A program made the position numbers and the translations under genes. Below are positions 1 through 7,287 of a DNA stretch of 64,000 nt, piece after piece. The notes beneath the pieces are model-generated. The model saw only the letters and a list, made by a program, of their open reading frames with translations. It made no database searches and was not told the origin of the DNA. The DNA is from Tsukamurella asaccharolytica. Lineage in GTDB: Bacteria; Actinomycetota; Actinomycetes; Mycobacteriales; Mycobacteriaceae. Numbering within the stretch: the first letter of the stretch is position 1; every line of letters begins with the position of its first letter. The DNA is taken from contig NZ_VIGW01000006.1 of assembly GCF_007858435.1 (NCBI RefSeq), positions 62,001-126,000 on the forward strand, read 5' to 3'.

Positions 1-33
1 CGGAACGGTCGTCGCCGCGGCCGAGTCGGTCAC
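1..33 (-). CDS. start of a gene cut by the window edge; possible toxin partner
   Basis: A GTG at 31-33 follows the antitoxin stop codon after four bases and opens a frame (V-T-D-S-A-A-A-T-T-V-P) that runs off the window edge. The position, immediately downstream of a VapB-like antitoxin on the same strand, is where a VapC (PIN-domain RNase) toxin would be expected. Only eleven codons are visible, so the identity is inferred from context alone. Confidence 0.3.
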   Translation of the reverse strand, partial: MTDSAAATTVP

Positions 34-37
34 GACC

Positions 38-286
38 TCACCGTCGAGCCTCTGCGAGGAATTCCGGGTCTGCGAGGAGCCCGACGCTCCCGTCGGATCC
101 TGCCAGGTCGCGGATCATCCTCCGCTGGAGCGACTGGAGCAGTGCACGCTCGACCAGGCTGACCACCATGTCCTGATTCGAGGCGTAACCCAGCTCCTCG
201 CGTGCTCTGTCGAACAGTCCTTCCGGTGCCCGGAGCGAGGTCATCCTCAGTGGCGCATCACGGAATTCTTCCAAGTGGGCTGTCAT
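38..286 (-). CDS. VapB-family antitoxin-like protein
   Basis: An 82-aa protein with the layout of a type II VapB antitoxin. A short N-terminal segment resembling a ribbon-helix-helix DNA-binding fold (around MTSLRAPEGLFDRAREELG) is followed by a basic helix (LLQSLQRRMIRDLAG) and an acidic C-terminal tail of the kind that wraps the toxin. The ATG at 284-286 is preferred over the in-frame GTG at 296-298 because a perfect GGAGG (292-296) lies five bases before the ATG and would be overlapped by the GTG. It lies 24 bp after the FGE gene on the same strand and four bases before another start codon, as in toxin-antitoxin pairs. The family call rests on size, tail composition and context. It could instead be an orphan antitoxin or a small Arc-like regulator. 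Confidence 0.55.
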   Translation of the reverse strand: MTAHLEEFRDAPLRMTSLRAPEGLFDRAREELGYASNQDMVVSLVERALLQSLQRRMIRDLAGSDGSVGLLADPEFLAEARR

Positions 287-298
287 GTCAACCTCCAC

Positions 299-330
299 TG
301 TATATATGAATTATGGTCGAAGTATATCAG
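299..330 (-). promoter_or_regulatory. AT-rich promoter/operator of the antitoxin gene
   Basis: This is a strikingly A/T-rich patch in GC-rich DNA. On the minus strand it carries a CATAAT -10-like hexamer (310-315) and imperfect inverted ends (CTGTATAT / ATATCAG). It overlaps the 3' end of the FGE gene and would let the antitoxin be transcribed and autoregulated separately from the sulfur operon. No experimental support. Confidence 0.35.
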
Positions 331-1288
331 AATCGGACACGGTGCGGAATCCGATGTTGCTCGCCGTCGAGCGCGGGGTGTTGTGGCTGCGGGCCGCCAC
401 GCGGTAGCGGTAGCAGTAGGAGTCGTGGCACAGGTGGCTGCCGCCGCGCAGCACCCGGGCGGTCCCGCGGTCCGGCCCGGAGGGGGTGTGCTCGGGCGAA
501 ACCCGGTAATAGCGGACGGAGAACCGGTCGGCGCACCACTCCCACACGTTCCCCACCGCCTGGTACAGGCCGTAGCCGTTCGGTGCGTACGCCGCGGCCG
601 GCGCGGTCCCGGCGGCACCGTCGGGCTCGGGGAAGTCCCCGACGAAGATGGCGCAGTCCCGCCCGGGGACCGGGTGCTCGTCGCCCCACGGGTAGCGCGC
701 GCCCTCGAGGCCGCCGCGCGCCGCGTACTCCCACTGCGCCTCCGTCGGCAGGGCCCGGCCGGCCCACGCGCAATAGGCGAGGGCGTCCGCGTGCGAGACG
801 TGCACGACCGGATGATCGTCGTGGGCGACGGTGCCCGGCCCGCCGGGCGTGCGGAAACTCGCGTCCGCCGTCGTCAGCCACCACGGCGTGCCCGGGATCG
901 GCACCCCCGCGGACGGGTCCGCGGCGCAGGCGTGGAAGACCGCGGAGGAACCGAACCGCTCCGCGTCGGTGACGTGCCCGGTCGCGTCGACGAAGGCCGC
1001 GAACGCGGCCACCGTCACCGTCGTCGCGTCGATGGTGAACGCGGGCAGCACGACGCGGTGCACGGGGAGCTCACCGTCGGCGCGGTAGCCGTCGCCGTGC
1101 GCGTCGCCCATCGCGAACGCGCCCGCGGGGACGCGGGCCTGCGTGATCGGGTGCACCCCGCCGCCGTGCACCCCGCCCGGGACCGCACCGCCGCCCGGGA
1201 CCGCACCGCCGCCCGGGCCCGCACCGCCGCCCGGCGCCGCAGCGTGGCGCGGCGGCAGGTCCGGTCCGGGGGGCGTACAGCAGGTCAC
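311..1288 (-). CDS. formylglycine-generating enzyme (sulfatase-activating oxidase)
   Basis: A 325-aa member of the FGE/SUMF1 family, which oxidises the active-site cysteine of type I sulfatases to Calpha-formylglycine using O2 and copper. The family signature is intact near the C-terminus (GGSHLCHDSYCYRYR, then SHNTPRSTASNIGFR), with the two catalytic cysteines at about residues 287 and 292. NVWEWCADRF is also typical. The GTG start at 1288 overlaps the cysNC stop (GTGA), so translation is probably coupled. The first ~50 residues are a Pro/Gly repeat (PGGGAGPGGGAVPGGG) encoded by an 18-bp tandem repeat (about 1187-1245). The catalytic domain starts near VPAGAFAMGD, so a later start is possible. 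No sulfatase is visible in the window. Its place as last gene of a sulfate-activation operon suggests that sulfation and desulfation are linked here. Confidence 0.88.
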   Translation of the reverse strand: MTCCTPPGPDLPPRHAAAPGGGAGPGGGAVPGGGAVPGGVHGGGVHPITQARVPAGAFAMGDAHGDGYRADGELPVHRVVLPAFTIDATTVTVAAFAAFVDATGHVTDAERFGSSAVFHACAADPSAGVPIPGTPWWLTTADASFRTPGGPGTVAHDDHPVVHVSHADALAYCAWAGRALPTEAQWEYAARGGLEGARYPWGDEHPVPGRDCAIFVGDFPEPDGAAGTAPAAAYAPNGYGLYQAVGNVWEWCADRFSVRYYRVSPEHTPSGPDRGTARVLRGGSHLCHDSYCYRYRVAARSHNTPRSTASNIGFRTVSDSDILRP

Positions 1289-3174
1289 TCGTCGAGTATT
1301 CCCCGCTCCACGAGCAGCGCGATCACCCGCTGCGCGAGCTCGTCCGTGTCGGCGCCGGTGGTGTCGAACCGCAGGTCGGGGTCCGTCGGCTTCTCGTACG
1401 GGCCGTCGACGCCGGTGAGCCCCCGCAGCTCGCCGCGATCCGCTCGGGCGTAGAGGCCCTTCGGGTCGCGCCGGCGGCACTCGCTCACGGGCGTAGAGAC
1501 GTGCACCTCCAGGAAATCGATCTCGGCCGCCAGGTTGAGCTCGCGGGCGATGTCCCGGTCGGAGCGGAGCGGCGAGACCAGCGACGCGATCGAGATCACG
1601 CCGGCGTCCGCGAACAGGCGGGTCAGGTGCCCCACGCGGCGGATGTTCTCGGCCCGGTCGCCGGGGGAGAAGCCCAGGTCGTCGGAGATGCCGTGGCGGA
1701 TGTTGTCGCCGTCGATCAGGTAGGCGACGCGGCCCCGCGCGACGATCGCCCGCTCCAGGGCGACCGCCACCGTCGACTTGCCGGAGGCCGGTAGCCCCGT
1801 GAACCACACCGTGGCGCCGCGCTGGCCCGTCCGGGCCCACCGCTCGGCGCGGCCGAGCGAGCTCGGGTGCCAGCGGATGTCGTTGCGGGTCGCCTGTCCG
1901 GGGATCACCTCGCGGGCCTCGGCGATCGTGCCCGCGCCCACGGTGTCGTTGCTCGCCTCGTCGATGAGGATGAGGGCCCCGGTGTCCCGGTTCTGCGCGT
2001 ACGGGTCGGCCACCACGACCGACGAGGTCCGCAGCGTCACCGTCCCGATGTCGTTGAGTGCCAGCTCGGTCGGCCCCACCTGCTCGATGAGCGTCTCGGG
2101 GTCCAGGCGGCGTTCGAGCGACTGGACGGTCGCGCGGACCGTCGCCGTGGCGTGCTTGAGCGCGACGCGGTCCCCGGCGCGCAGGGGCTTCTCGGCCAGC
2201 CAGCAGACGGTGACCTCGAGCTCGCGGGCGGTGACCGGCAGATGCGCGTCCGCGGCGCCCGAGACGAGGACGTCGCCCCGGCCCACGTCGATGTCGTCGG
2301 CCAGCTCGACCGAGACGGACAGCGGGGCGACGGCGGTCGTCCGATCGTCGTCGAGGGTGTCGAGCGCGGTCACCGTCGACCGGCTGCCCGACGGCAGGAC
2401 CAGCACCTCGTCGCCCACCGTCAGCGTTCCCGCGGCGACGCGGCCGGCGTACCGTCGGCGCCGCTCGGCGGTGGGCCGGGAGACCCACTGGACCGGGAGG
2501 CGCAGCTCCGTGGCCACGGCCGACGGTGCGCGCAGCGGCACCGCCTCGAGGTGTTCCAGCAGGGTGGGGCCCTCGTACCAGGGGGTGTGCGCCGAGCGGT
2601 GCACCACGTTGTCGCCGAGCTTGGCAGCCAGCGGTATCGCGGGAATCGCGTCCAGGCCGAGCCGCACGGCGAGCTCGGCGAGCTCGGCCTCGACCTCCGC
2701 GAACCGCTCGGCGGAGAAGTCCACGAGGTCGATCTTGTTCACCGCGGCGATGACGTTCGGCACGCCGAGGAGCGTCGCGATGCGCGCGTGCCGACGGGTC
2801 TGGCGCAGCACGCCCTGGCGGGCGTCCACCAGCAGCACCGCGACGTGCGCGTTGGACGCACCGGTGAACATGTTGCGGGTGTACCGCTCGTGGCCGGGGG
2901 TGTCGGCGAGCACGTAGCTGCGCGACTCGGTGGAGAAGAAGCGGTAGGCCACGTCGATGGTGATGCCCTGCTCCCGCTCGGCGCGCAGGCCGTCGGAGAG
3001 CGCCGCGAGGTCCACCTCGTCGCCGTCGGTGACGGCGTCCAGGTGGTCCGTCGGCAGGCTGCCGGTGTCGTGCAGCAGGCGGCCGATCAGCGTCGACTTG
3101 CCGTCGTCGACCGATCCCGCGGTGGCGAGACGCAGCAGCTGCCGCGTGGTCGGCGGTGTCAGTACGTCCGTCAT
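1285..3174 (-). CDS. cysNC: bifunctional sulfate adenylyltransferase large subunit / APS kinase (CysN-CysC fusion)
   Basis: A 629-aa fusion. The N-terminal EF-Tu-like GTPase domain (GSVDDGKST P-loop near residue 20, DTPGHERYTRNM G3 near residue 90) drives ATP sulfurylase. The C-terminal APS kinase domain carries its own P-loop (GLPASGKST, about residue 460) and makes PAPS. With CysD it converts sulfate plus ATP to APS and then PAPS, the donor used by the sulfotransferase two genes upstream. The ATG at 3174 overlaps the cysD stop (ATGA) and the 3' end overlaps the FGE start. The fused arrangement is the one usual in mycobacteria. Confidence 0.95.
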   Translation of the reverse strand: MTDVLTPPTTRQLLRLATAGSVDDGKSTLIGRLLHDTGSLPTDHLDAVTDGDEVDLAALSDGLRAEREQGITIDVAYRFFSTESRSYVLADTPGHERYTRNMFTGASNAHVAVLLVDARQGVLRQTRRHARIATLLGVPNVIAAVNKIDLVDFSAERFAEVEAELAELAVRLGLDAIPAIPLAAKLGDNVVHRSAHTPWYEGPTLLEHLEAVPLRAPSAVATELRLPVQWVSRPTAERRRRYAGRVAAGTLTVGDEVLVLPSGSRSTVTALDTLDDDRTTAVAPLSVSVELADDIDVGRGDVLVSGAADAHLPVTARELEVTVCWLAEKPLRAGDRVALKHATATVRATVQSLERRLDPETLIEQVGPTELALNDIGTVTLRTSSVVVADPYAQNRDTGALILIDEASNDTVGAGTIAEAREVIPGQATRNDIRWHPSSLGRAERWARTGQRGATVWFTGLPASGKSTVAVALERAIVARGRVAYLIDGDNIRHGISDDLGFSPGDRAENIRRVGHLTRLFADAGVISIASLVSPLRSDRDIARELNLAAEIDFLEVHVSTPVSECRRRDPKGLYARADRGELRGLTGVDGPYEKPTDPDLRFDTTGADTDELAQRVIALLVERGILDE

Positions 3175-4115
3175 CAGAAGTACCCCTCCTTCTTGCGGTC
3201 CTCCATGGCGGCGGCGGACGTGCGGTCGTCGGCGCGGGTCTCGCCCCGCTCCGAGACGGTGGCGGCCGAGATCTCCGCGATGACGTCGGCGATGGCGGTG
3301 GCGCGGCTGCGGACCGCGCCGGTGATCGTCAGGTCGCCGACGGTGCGGTAGCGCACCCACTCCCGGCGCACGGTCTCGTCGGCCCGCGGCTGCGTGAACT
3401 CCGAGACGGCGAGCAGGATCCCGTCGCGCTCGAAGACCTCACGCTCGCTCGCGTAGTAGATCGGCGGCAGCTCCAGGCCCTCGAGCTCGATGTAGCGCCA
3501 GATGTCGAGCTCGGTCCAGTTGGACAGGGGGAACACCCGGACGGATTCGCCGCGGCGGATCCGTCCGTTGTACAGCGACCACGGTTCGGGGCGCTGCGCC
3601 CGCGGGTCCCACTGGCCGAACTCGTTGCGGAAGCTGAACACCCGCTCCTTGGCGCGGGCCCGCTCCTCGTCGCGCCGCGCCCCGCCGAACGCGGCGTCGA
3701 AGTTCCCGGCCTCCAGGGCGTCCAGCAGGGTGCGCGTCTGCAGCCGGTTCCGCGAGCCCGAGGCTTCGGTCGACTCGGCGACCCGGCCGGAGTCGATGGA
3801 CTCCTGCACCGAGGCGACGATGAGCTCGATGCCGTCGGGGTTCTCGGCCGTCGGGGCCACGCGGCGGTCGCGGAAGTCGATCACCTCGGGGAAGTTGTGG
3901 CCCGTGTCCACGTGCAGGATCGGGAAGGGCAGAGGCGAGGGGCGGAAGGCCTTCTCCGCGAGCCGCAGCAGCACGATGGAGTCCTTGCCGCCCGAGAACA
4001 GCAGGACGGGGCGCTCCAGTTCCGCCGCCACCTCGCGGATGATGTGCACGGCCTCGGACTCGAGGACGCGGAGCTCGTCGACGGCGGCGATCGATTCGGG
4101 GGTCGCTGTGGTCAT
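3174..4115 (-). CDS. cysD: sulfate adenylyltransferase subunit 2
   Basis: A 313-aa ATP sulfurylase small subunit of the PAPS-reductase-like PP-loop fold. The PP-loop SGGKDS lies at residues 41-46 and the [16 protein letters not shown] motif follows. It forms the catalytic half of the CysDN complex that makes APS from sulfate and ATP in the cytoplasm. The ATG at 4113-4115 overlaps the sulfotransferase stop codon (ATGA). The 3' end overlaps cysNC in the same way, so stoichiometric, coupled translation is likely. Length is normal for the family. Confidence 0.95.
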   Translation of the reverse strand: MTTATPESIAAVDELRVLESEAVHIIREVAAELERPVLLFSGGKDSIVLLRLAEKAFRPSPLPFPILHVDTGHNFPEVIDFRDRRVAPTAENPDGIELIVASVQESIDSGRVAESTEASGSRNRLQTRTLLDALEAGNFDAAFGGARRDEERARAKERVFSFRNEFGQWDPRAQRPEPWSLYNGRIRRGESVRVFPLSNWTELDIWRYIELEGLELPPIYYASEREVFERDGILLAVSEFTQPRADETVRREWVRYRTVGDLTITGAVRSRATAIADVIAEISAATVSERGETRADDRTSAAAMEDRKKEGYF

Positions 4116-4909
4116 AGTGGATATCCGTTCGTCGCGGCGTCGGCGCGGTAGCGTTCGGCCCACTCCTTGGAGCGGTCGTTGGACTGGGGCTTGAGCGGCG
4201 GTGGGGGCGCGAGCTGCGGGTCCTGCCCGATCGCATCGAGGACGCGGGCCGTCGTCTTCTGCGGGTCGGCGGCGAGCTCGTGGAAGTCGATCTCGAGGGG
4301 CGTGATGCCCTCGAACGCGAACCACGCCCGCCAGGACCGCTCCTGCTCGCGGAGGATCCAGGCGAGGTGGGCGATCCCGTCGGCGCGGTACACCGCGCGC
4401 TCGTCGCGTTCGCGGTCGTGATCGGGGTCATCGCGCCACACGCGGGTCTGCACGGCCCGCCACATGGAGACCGCCTGGGAGACCACGTCCGGCCGGTGCA
4501 CGTGCACGTAGAGGGGGTCGGCACCGTCGAACAGGGTGCGGATGGCGGTCCGCACCGACGCCGACGCGGTCCGCGTGCGGGTCACGAGGACGGGGGTCTG
4601 GTTCCACATGAGCTTGCCGCCCCACACGCCGTTCGGCGTCCGCCCCTCGCGCCGCACGTCGTCGAGCCACTGCTCGGGACTGCGCGGGTCGACGGTGCCG
4701 GGATCGATCGGGTCGAGCAGGTCGAGCAGCGACGGATCGTCGACGCCGGCGAACCACTCGCGGGGCTGCGGCGGCAGCGACGAGGACGGGTAGTACTGGA
4801 AGAACTCCTGCGGCCTCCCGGCGACGCCGGTGGCCGCGAGGGATTCCACGAGGAGGGTGCTCCCGCTGCGCTGGCTGGCGCACACGAGATAGTCGGACGG
4901 CGGGGGCAT
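4112..4909 (-). CDS. stf0: Stf0-type trehalose 2-sulfotransferase
   Basis: A 265-aa PAPS-dependent sulfotransferase of the Stf0 family. The PAPS 5'-phosphosulfate loop is at the N-terminus ([19 protein letters not shown], residues 10-28), followed by GRPQEFF and the 3'-phosphate-binding [16 protein letters not shown] segment, all diagnostic. In mycobacteria Stf0 sulfates trehalose, the first step of sulfolipid biosynthesis. Placement as the first gene of the unit that makes its own donor (cysD-cysNC) is direct contextual support. No polyketide synthase or acyltransferase for a full sulfolipid is visible in this window, so the end product is unknown. Confidence 0.88.
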   Translation of the reverse strand: MPPPSDYLVCASQRSGSTLLVESLAATGVAGRPQEFFQYYPSSSLPPQPREWFAGVDDPSLLDLLDPIDPGTVDPRSPEQWLDDVRREGRTPNGVWGGKLMWNQTPVLVTRTRTASASVRTAIRTLFDGADPLYVHVHRPDVVSQAVSMWRAVQTRVWRDDPDHDRERDERAVYRADGIAHLAWILREQERSWRAWFAFEGITPLEIDFHELAADPQKTTARVLDAIGQDPQLAPPPPLKPQSNDRSKEWAERYRADAATNGYPL

Positions 4910-5059
4910 GCCGTCAGTCTGGCGTAGAAGGGCATTCCGGACCGGGTTTCGGTGGCAGCGTGAACGTGATTCTTGACGGATGGCGGGCCGTGTGGTCCGA
5001 GGGGCTGGACGGCGTCGATGCCCGCGAGGATCAGGTCGAGCCGGCGAGGAACCAGCCGG

Positions 5060-5344
5060 CTACCGGCCGAGCGGCCCCCGGCCGAGGCGCAGGAGGAGCA
5101 TCGCGAGGGTGTGGCCCTCGCGGCCGAGCTCGGAGAACCGCTCGAGCACCTTCATCTCCCGCGAGTGCACCAGGCGAGTTCCGCCCGACGCCATGCGCGT
5201 GCGGCCGATGATCCGCGAGACCTCGCTGCGACGCTTGACCGCGGCGAGGATCTCCGCGTCGAGGCGGTCGATCTCCTCGCGGAGGGCCTGGATCTCCTCG
5301 TCGGCGAGCGGCGTCTCGGCGCCGGTGTCGTCCGGTGTGCTCAT
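5060..5344 (-). CDS. chorismate mutase (AroQ class, intracellular)
   Basis: A 94-aa AroQ-type chorismate mutase, converting chorismate to prephenate for Phe/Tyr synthesis. The N-terminal helix LREEIDRLDAEILAAVKRRSE with the catalytic Arg/Lys positions, then SREMKVLERFSELG, match the short mycobacterial enzyme (Rv0948c type), which needs DAHP synthase as partner for full activity. The ATG at 5342-5344 gives the expected length. Longer upstream extensions in frame look non-coding. The gene is divergent from the membrane protein at 5388 and near uvrD1, the same order as in M. tuberculosis. Confidence 0.88.
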   Translation of the reverse strand: MSTPDDTGAETPLADEEIQALREEIDRLDAEILAAVKRRSEVSRIIGRTRMASGGTRLVHSREMKVLERFSELGREGHTLAMLLLRLGRGPLGR

Positions 5345-5387
5345 GGGTTCAAGTTTTCCACAGCCACGGCACCTACTATCGGGGACC

Positions 5388-7217
5388 GTGCCCGCCGCCG
5401 AATCGACCACCCCACCCGCCGCGCGGCGGGTGCTGTGGATCGGCGCGGCGGTGCTCCTCGTCGCGCAGCTCGCGGTCCGTGGGTACGTGCTCGCGCGGGG
5501 CAACTTCTACTGGGACGACGTGGCCTTCATCGGCCGGGCCGCCCGCCCGCTGACCGATCTCAGTGCCTGGTTCGTCGACTACGACGGCCACTTCATGCCC
5601 GGCACGCTGTTCGCGGCCGCGGCGATCACCACGGTCGCGCCGCTGAGTTGGCCGGCGGCGGCCGCGTCGATCCTGCTGCTGCAGCTGGTGGCCTCGGTGC
5701 TCACGCTACGCACGCTGGTGATCGTCGCGGGGCGTCGCCCGGTGGTGCTGGTCCCGTTCGTCTTCCTGCTGTTCAGCCCGCTCACGCTCACGGCGACGGC
5801 GTGGTGGGCGGCGGCGCTCAACGCCCTGCCGCTGCAGATCGGGCTCGCGGTGGTCGTCGCGGAGACGGTGCGGTACCTGCGCGGCCACCGGCGATCCGGC
5901 ATGTACGCCGTCGCGGCGCTCCTGCTCTCGCTGCTGTTCTTCGAGAAGGCGCTGGTCATCCCGTTCGTCGCGCTGGCCACGGCGTGCCTGCTGCCGTACG
6001 TGCGCGGGCACCGCCGGCCGGTGCGGACCGTGCTGCGCCGCGGGCTGTGGCTGTGGGTCGCGTTCGCTCTGGTGGTCGCCGCGTGGCTCGTGCTGTGGCT
6101 GGCGATCACGGCGTCGCGGCCCGGCAACCACACCGCCGGGTTCACGGCGCGGGTGCTGTGGCGCTCGGTGAACGCGGTGCTCGCGCCGGCCGCGGTGGGC
6201 GGGCCGTGGACGTGGCGGCGCGAGAACCCCGGGCCGCCGCTCGTGGTCACCGACGCGACGCTCACCGTCGTGGGGTTGGTCGCGATCGCCGCGATCCTCG
6301 CGGTCACGTGGCGGGTGGCGCCGCGGGGGCTCGCGGCGTGGGGCGCGGCCGCCGCCTACTTCCTCGGCGCCTCGTCGACGGTCTTCTTCCTCCGCAGCTC
6401 GGAGTTCACGTCGCCGCTGCTCCCGCTCTCGCTGCGCTACTTCGCCGATTTCGCGTGGGTGCTCACCTTGGCCGCCGCGATCGTTCTGCGTTGTGAAACC
6501 GGGCGATATCGAGGGCACGAAGCCGAATCGGGCTTCTCGAGGTCGATATCGCACGGATTCACGAGGGACCGTCGCCTGTGGGTCGCCGTCGTGATCGCGT
6601 TCGCCGTGAGCGGGGCCGTCTCCGCCGTCCGGTTCGTCCCGCTCTGGCACGACAACCCGACCGGCGCCTACCTGCAGAACCTCCGCGCCGGGTCCGCCGC
6701 CTACGCGGATCGCGAGGTGCTCGACCAGGAGGTCCCCGGCGACGTCCTGGCGCGGCTCGCCCGCCCGAACAACCGGCTCTCGCGGATCCTCGCGACCCAG
6801 CCCGCCCACCCACGGTTCGCCGAGCACGCGGGGGAGGCCACCGTCGTCGACACGCAGGGACGCTTCCAGCCCGGCGGAGTCACGCGCGTCCGCAGCCTGC
6901 CGCTCGGGCCGTTCCCCTGCGGCACCCGGGTCGACGACGCCGCCCCGACGACCCTGGCCTACGAGGGTCCGCTGGCGTTCTGGGACTGGGTCGTCGAGTT
7001 CAACTACCTCGCCTCGTCCGACGGGGTCGTCGTGCTGCAGCAGCAACGCGGCGCGACGCCGGTCCGGGTGCCGGTGCGCCAGGGCGCGCACACCGTCTAC
7101 GCCCGGGTGACGGGCACGGGCGACGGGCTCGTCGCGCGGTCGGAGACGCCGGGCCTGGTCGCGTGCGTGGGGAGCGGGCCGGTGGGCCTGCTGGTGCCGG
7201 CGTCGGCCGCCCGCTGA
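5388..7217 (+). CDS. polytopic membrane protein with C-terminal extracytoplasmic domain, function unknown
   Basis: A 609-aa protein starting at GTG 5388. About ten or eleven hydrophobic helices occupy residues 12-400, followed by a soluble C-terminal region of ~190 residues. The architecture resembles GT-C-like or O-antigen/arabinosyl-type membrane enzymes: an early acidic YWDDVAF motif after the first helix, many helices, then a soluble tail. I see no motif that proves glycosyltransferase activity. A hydrophilic stretch of about 25 residues (CETGRYRGHEAESGF...) interrupts the helices where a 70-bp palindromic element sits in the gene (6493-6562) without breaking the frame. The gene is followed 70 bp later by uvrD1 on the same strand. 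Confidence 0.7.
   Translation: MPAAESTTPPAARRVLWIGAAVLLVAQLAVRGYVLARGNFYWDDVAFIGRAARPLTDLSAWFVDYDGHFMPGTLFAAAAITTVAPLSWPAAAASILLLQLVASVLTLRTLVIVAGRRPVVLVPFVFLLFSPLTLTATAWWAAALNALPLQIGLAVVVAETVRYLRGHRRSGMYAVAALLLSLLFFEKALVIPFVALATACLLPYVRGHRRPVRTVLRRGLWLWVAFALVVAAWLVLWLAITASRPGNHTAGFTARVLWRSVNAVLAPAAVGGPWTWRRENPGPPLVVTDATLTVVGLVAIAAILAVTWRVAPRGLAAWGAAAAYFLGASSTVFFLRSSEFTSPLLPLSLRYFADFAWVLTLAAAIVLRCETGRYRGHEAESGFSRSISHGFTRDRRLWVAVVIAFAVSGAVSAVRFVPLWHDNPTGAYLQNLRAGSAAYADREVLDQEVPGDVLARLARPNNRLSRILATQPAHPRFAEHAGEATVVDTQGRFQPGGVTRVRSLPLGPFPCGTRVDDAAPTTLAYEGPLAFWDWVVEFNYLASSDGVVVLQQQRGATPVRVPVRQGAHTVYARVTGTGDGLVARSETPGLVACVGSGPVGLLVPASAAR
6493..6562. repeat. 70-bp nested palindromic element inside a coding sequence
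   Basis: The outer arms GTGAAACCGGGCGATATCGA and the reverse complement of the right end, GTGAATCCGTGCGATATCGA, match at 18 of 20 positions. An inner stem GAAGCC/GGCTTC sits at the centre around GAATCG. The element therefore folds almost completely into one hairpin on either strand. It lies inside the membrane-protein gene and stays open in its frame, adding a hydrophilic loop. It resembles palindromic elements tolerated inside genes in other bacteria. No second copy was found in the window by eye. Confidence 0.7.
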
Positions 7218-7287
7218 TCGGCCGCCGGCCCGGCCGCGGCGTGCGGCGCACGAAACTGTCGGTCCGCCCGGTTACCCTGGACGGGAG

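Noticed and set aside
4910-5059. Cysteine-attenuation leader peptide before the sulfur operon
   Set aside because: No short ORF with a terminal Cys run and ribosome site was found in the 150-bp gap.
5060-5503. Longer 147-codon version of chorismate mutase
   Set aside because: The upstream part reads antisense to the neighbouring membrane-protein gene; the family length and start fit ATG 5344.
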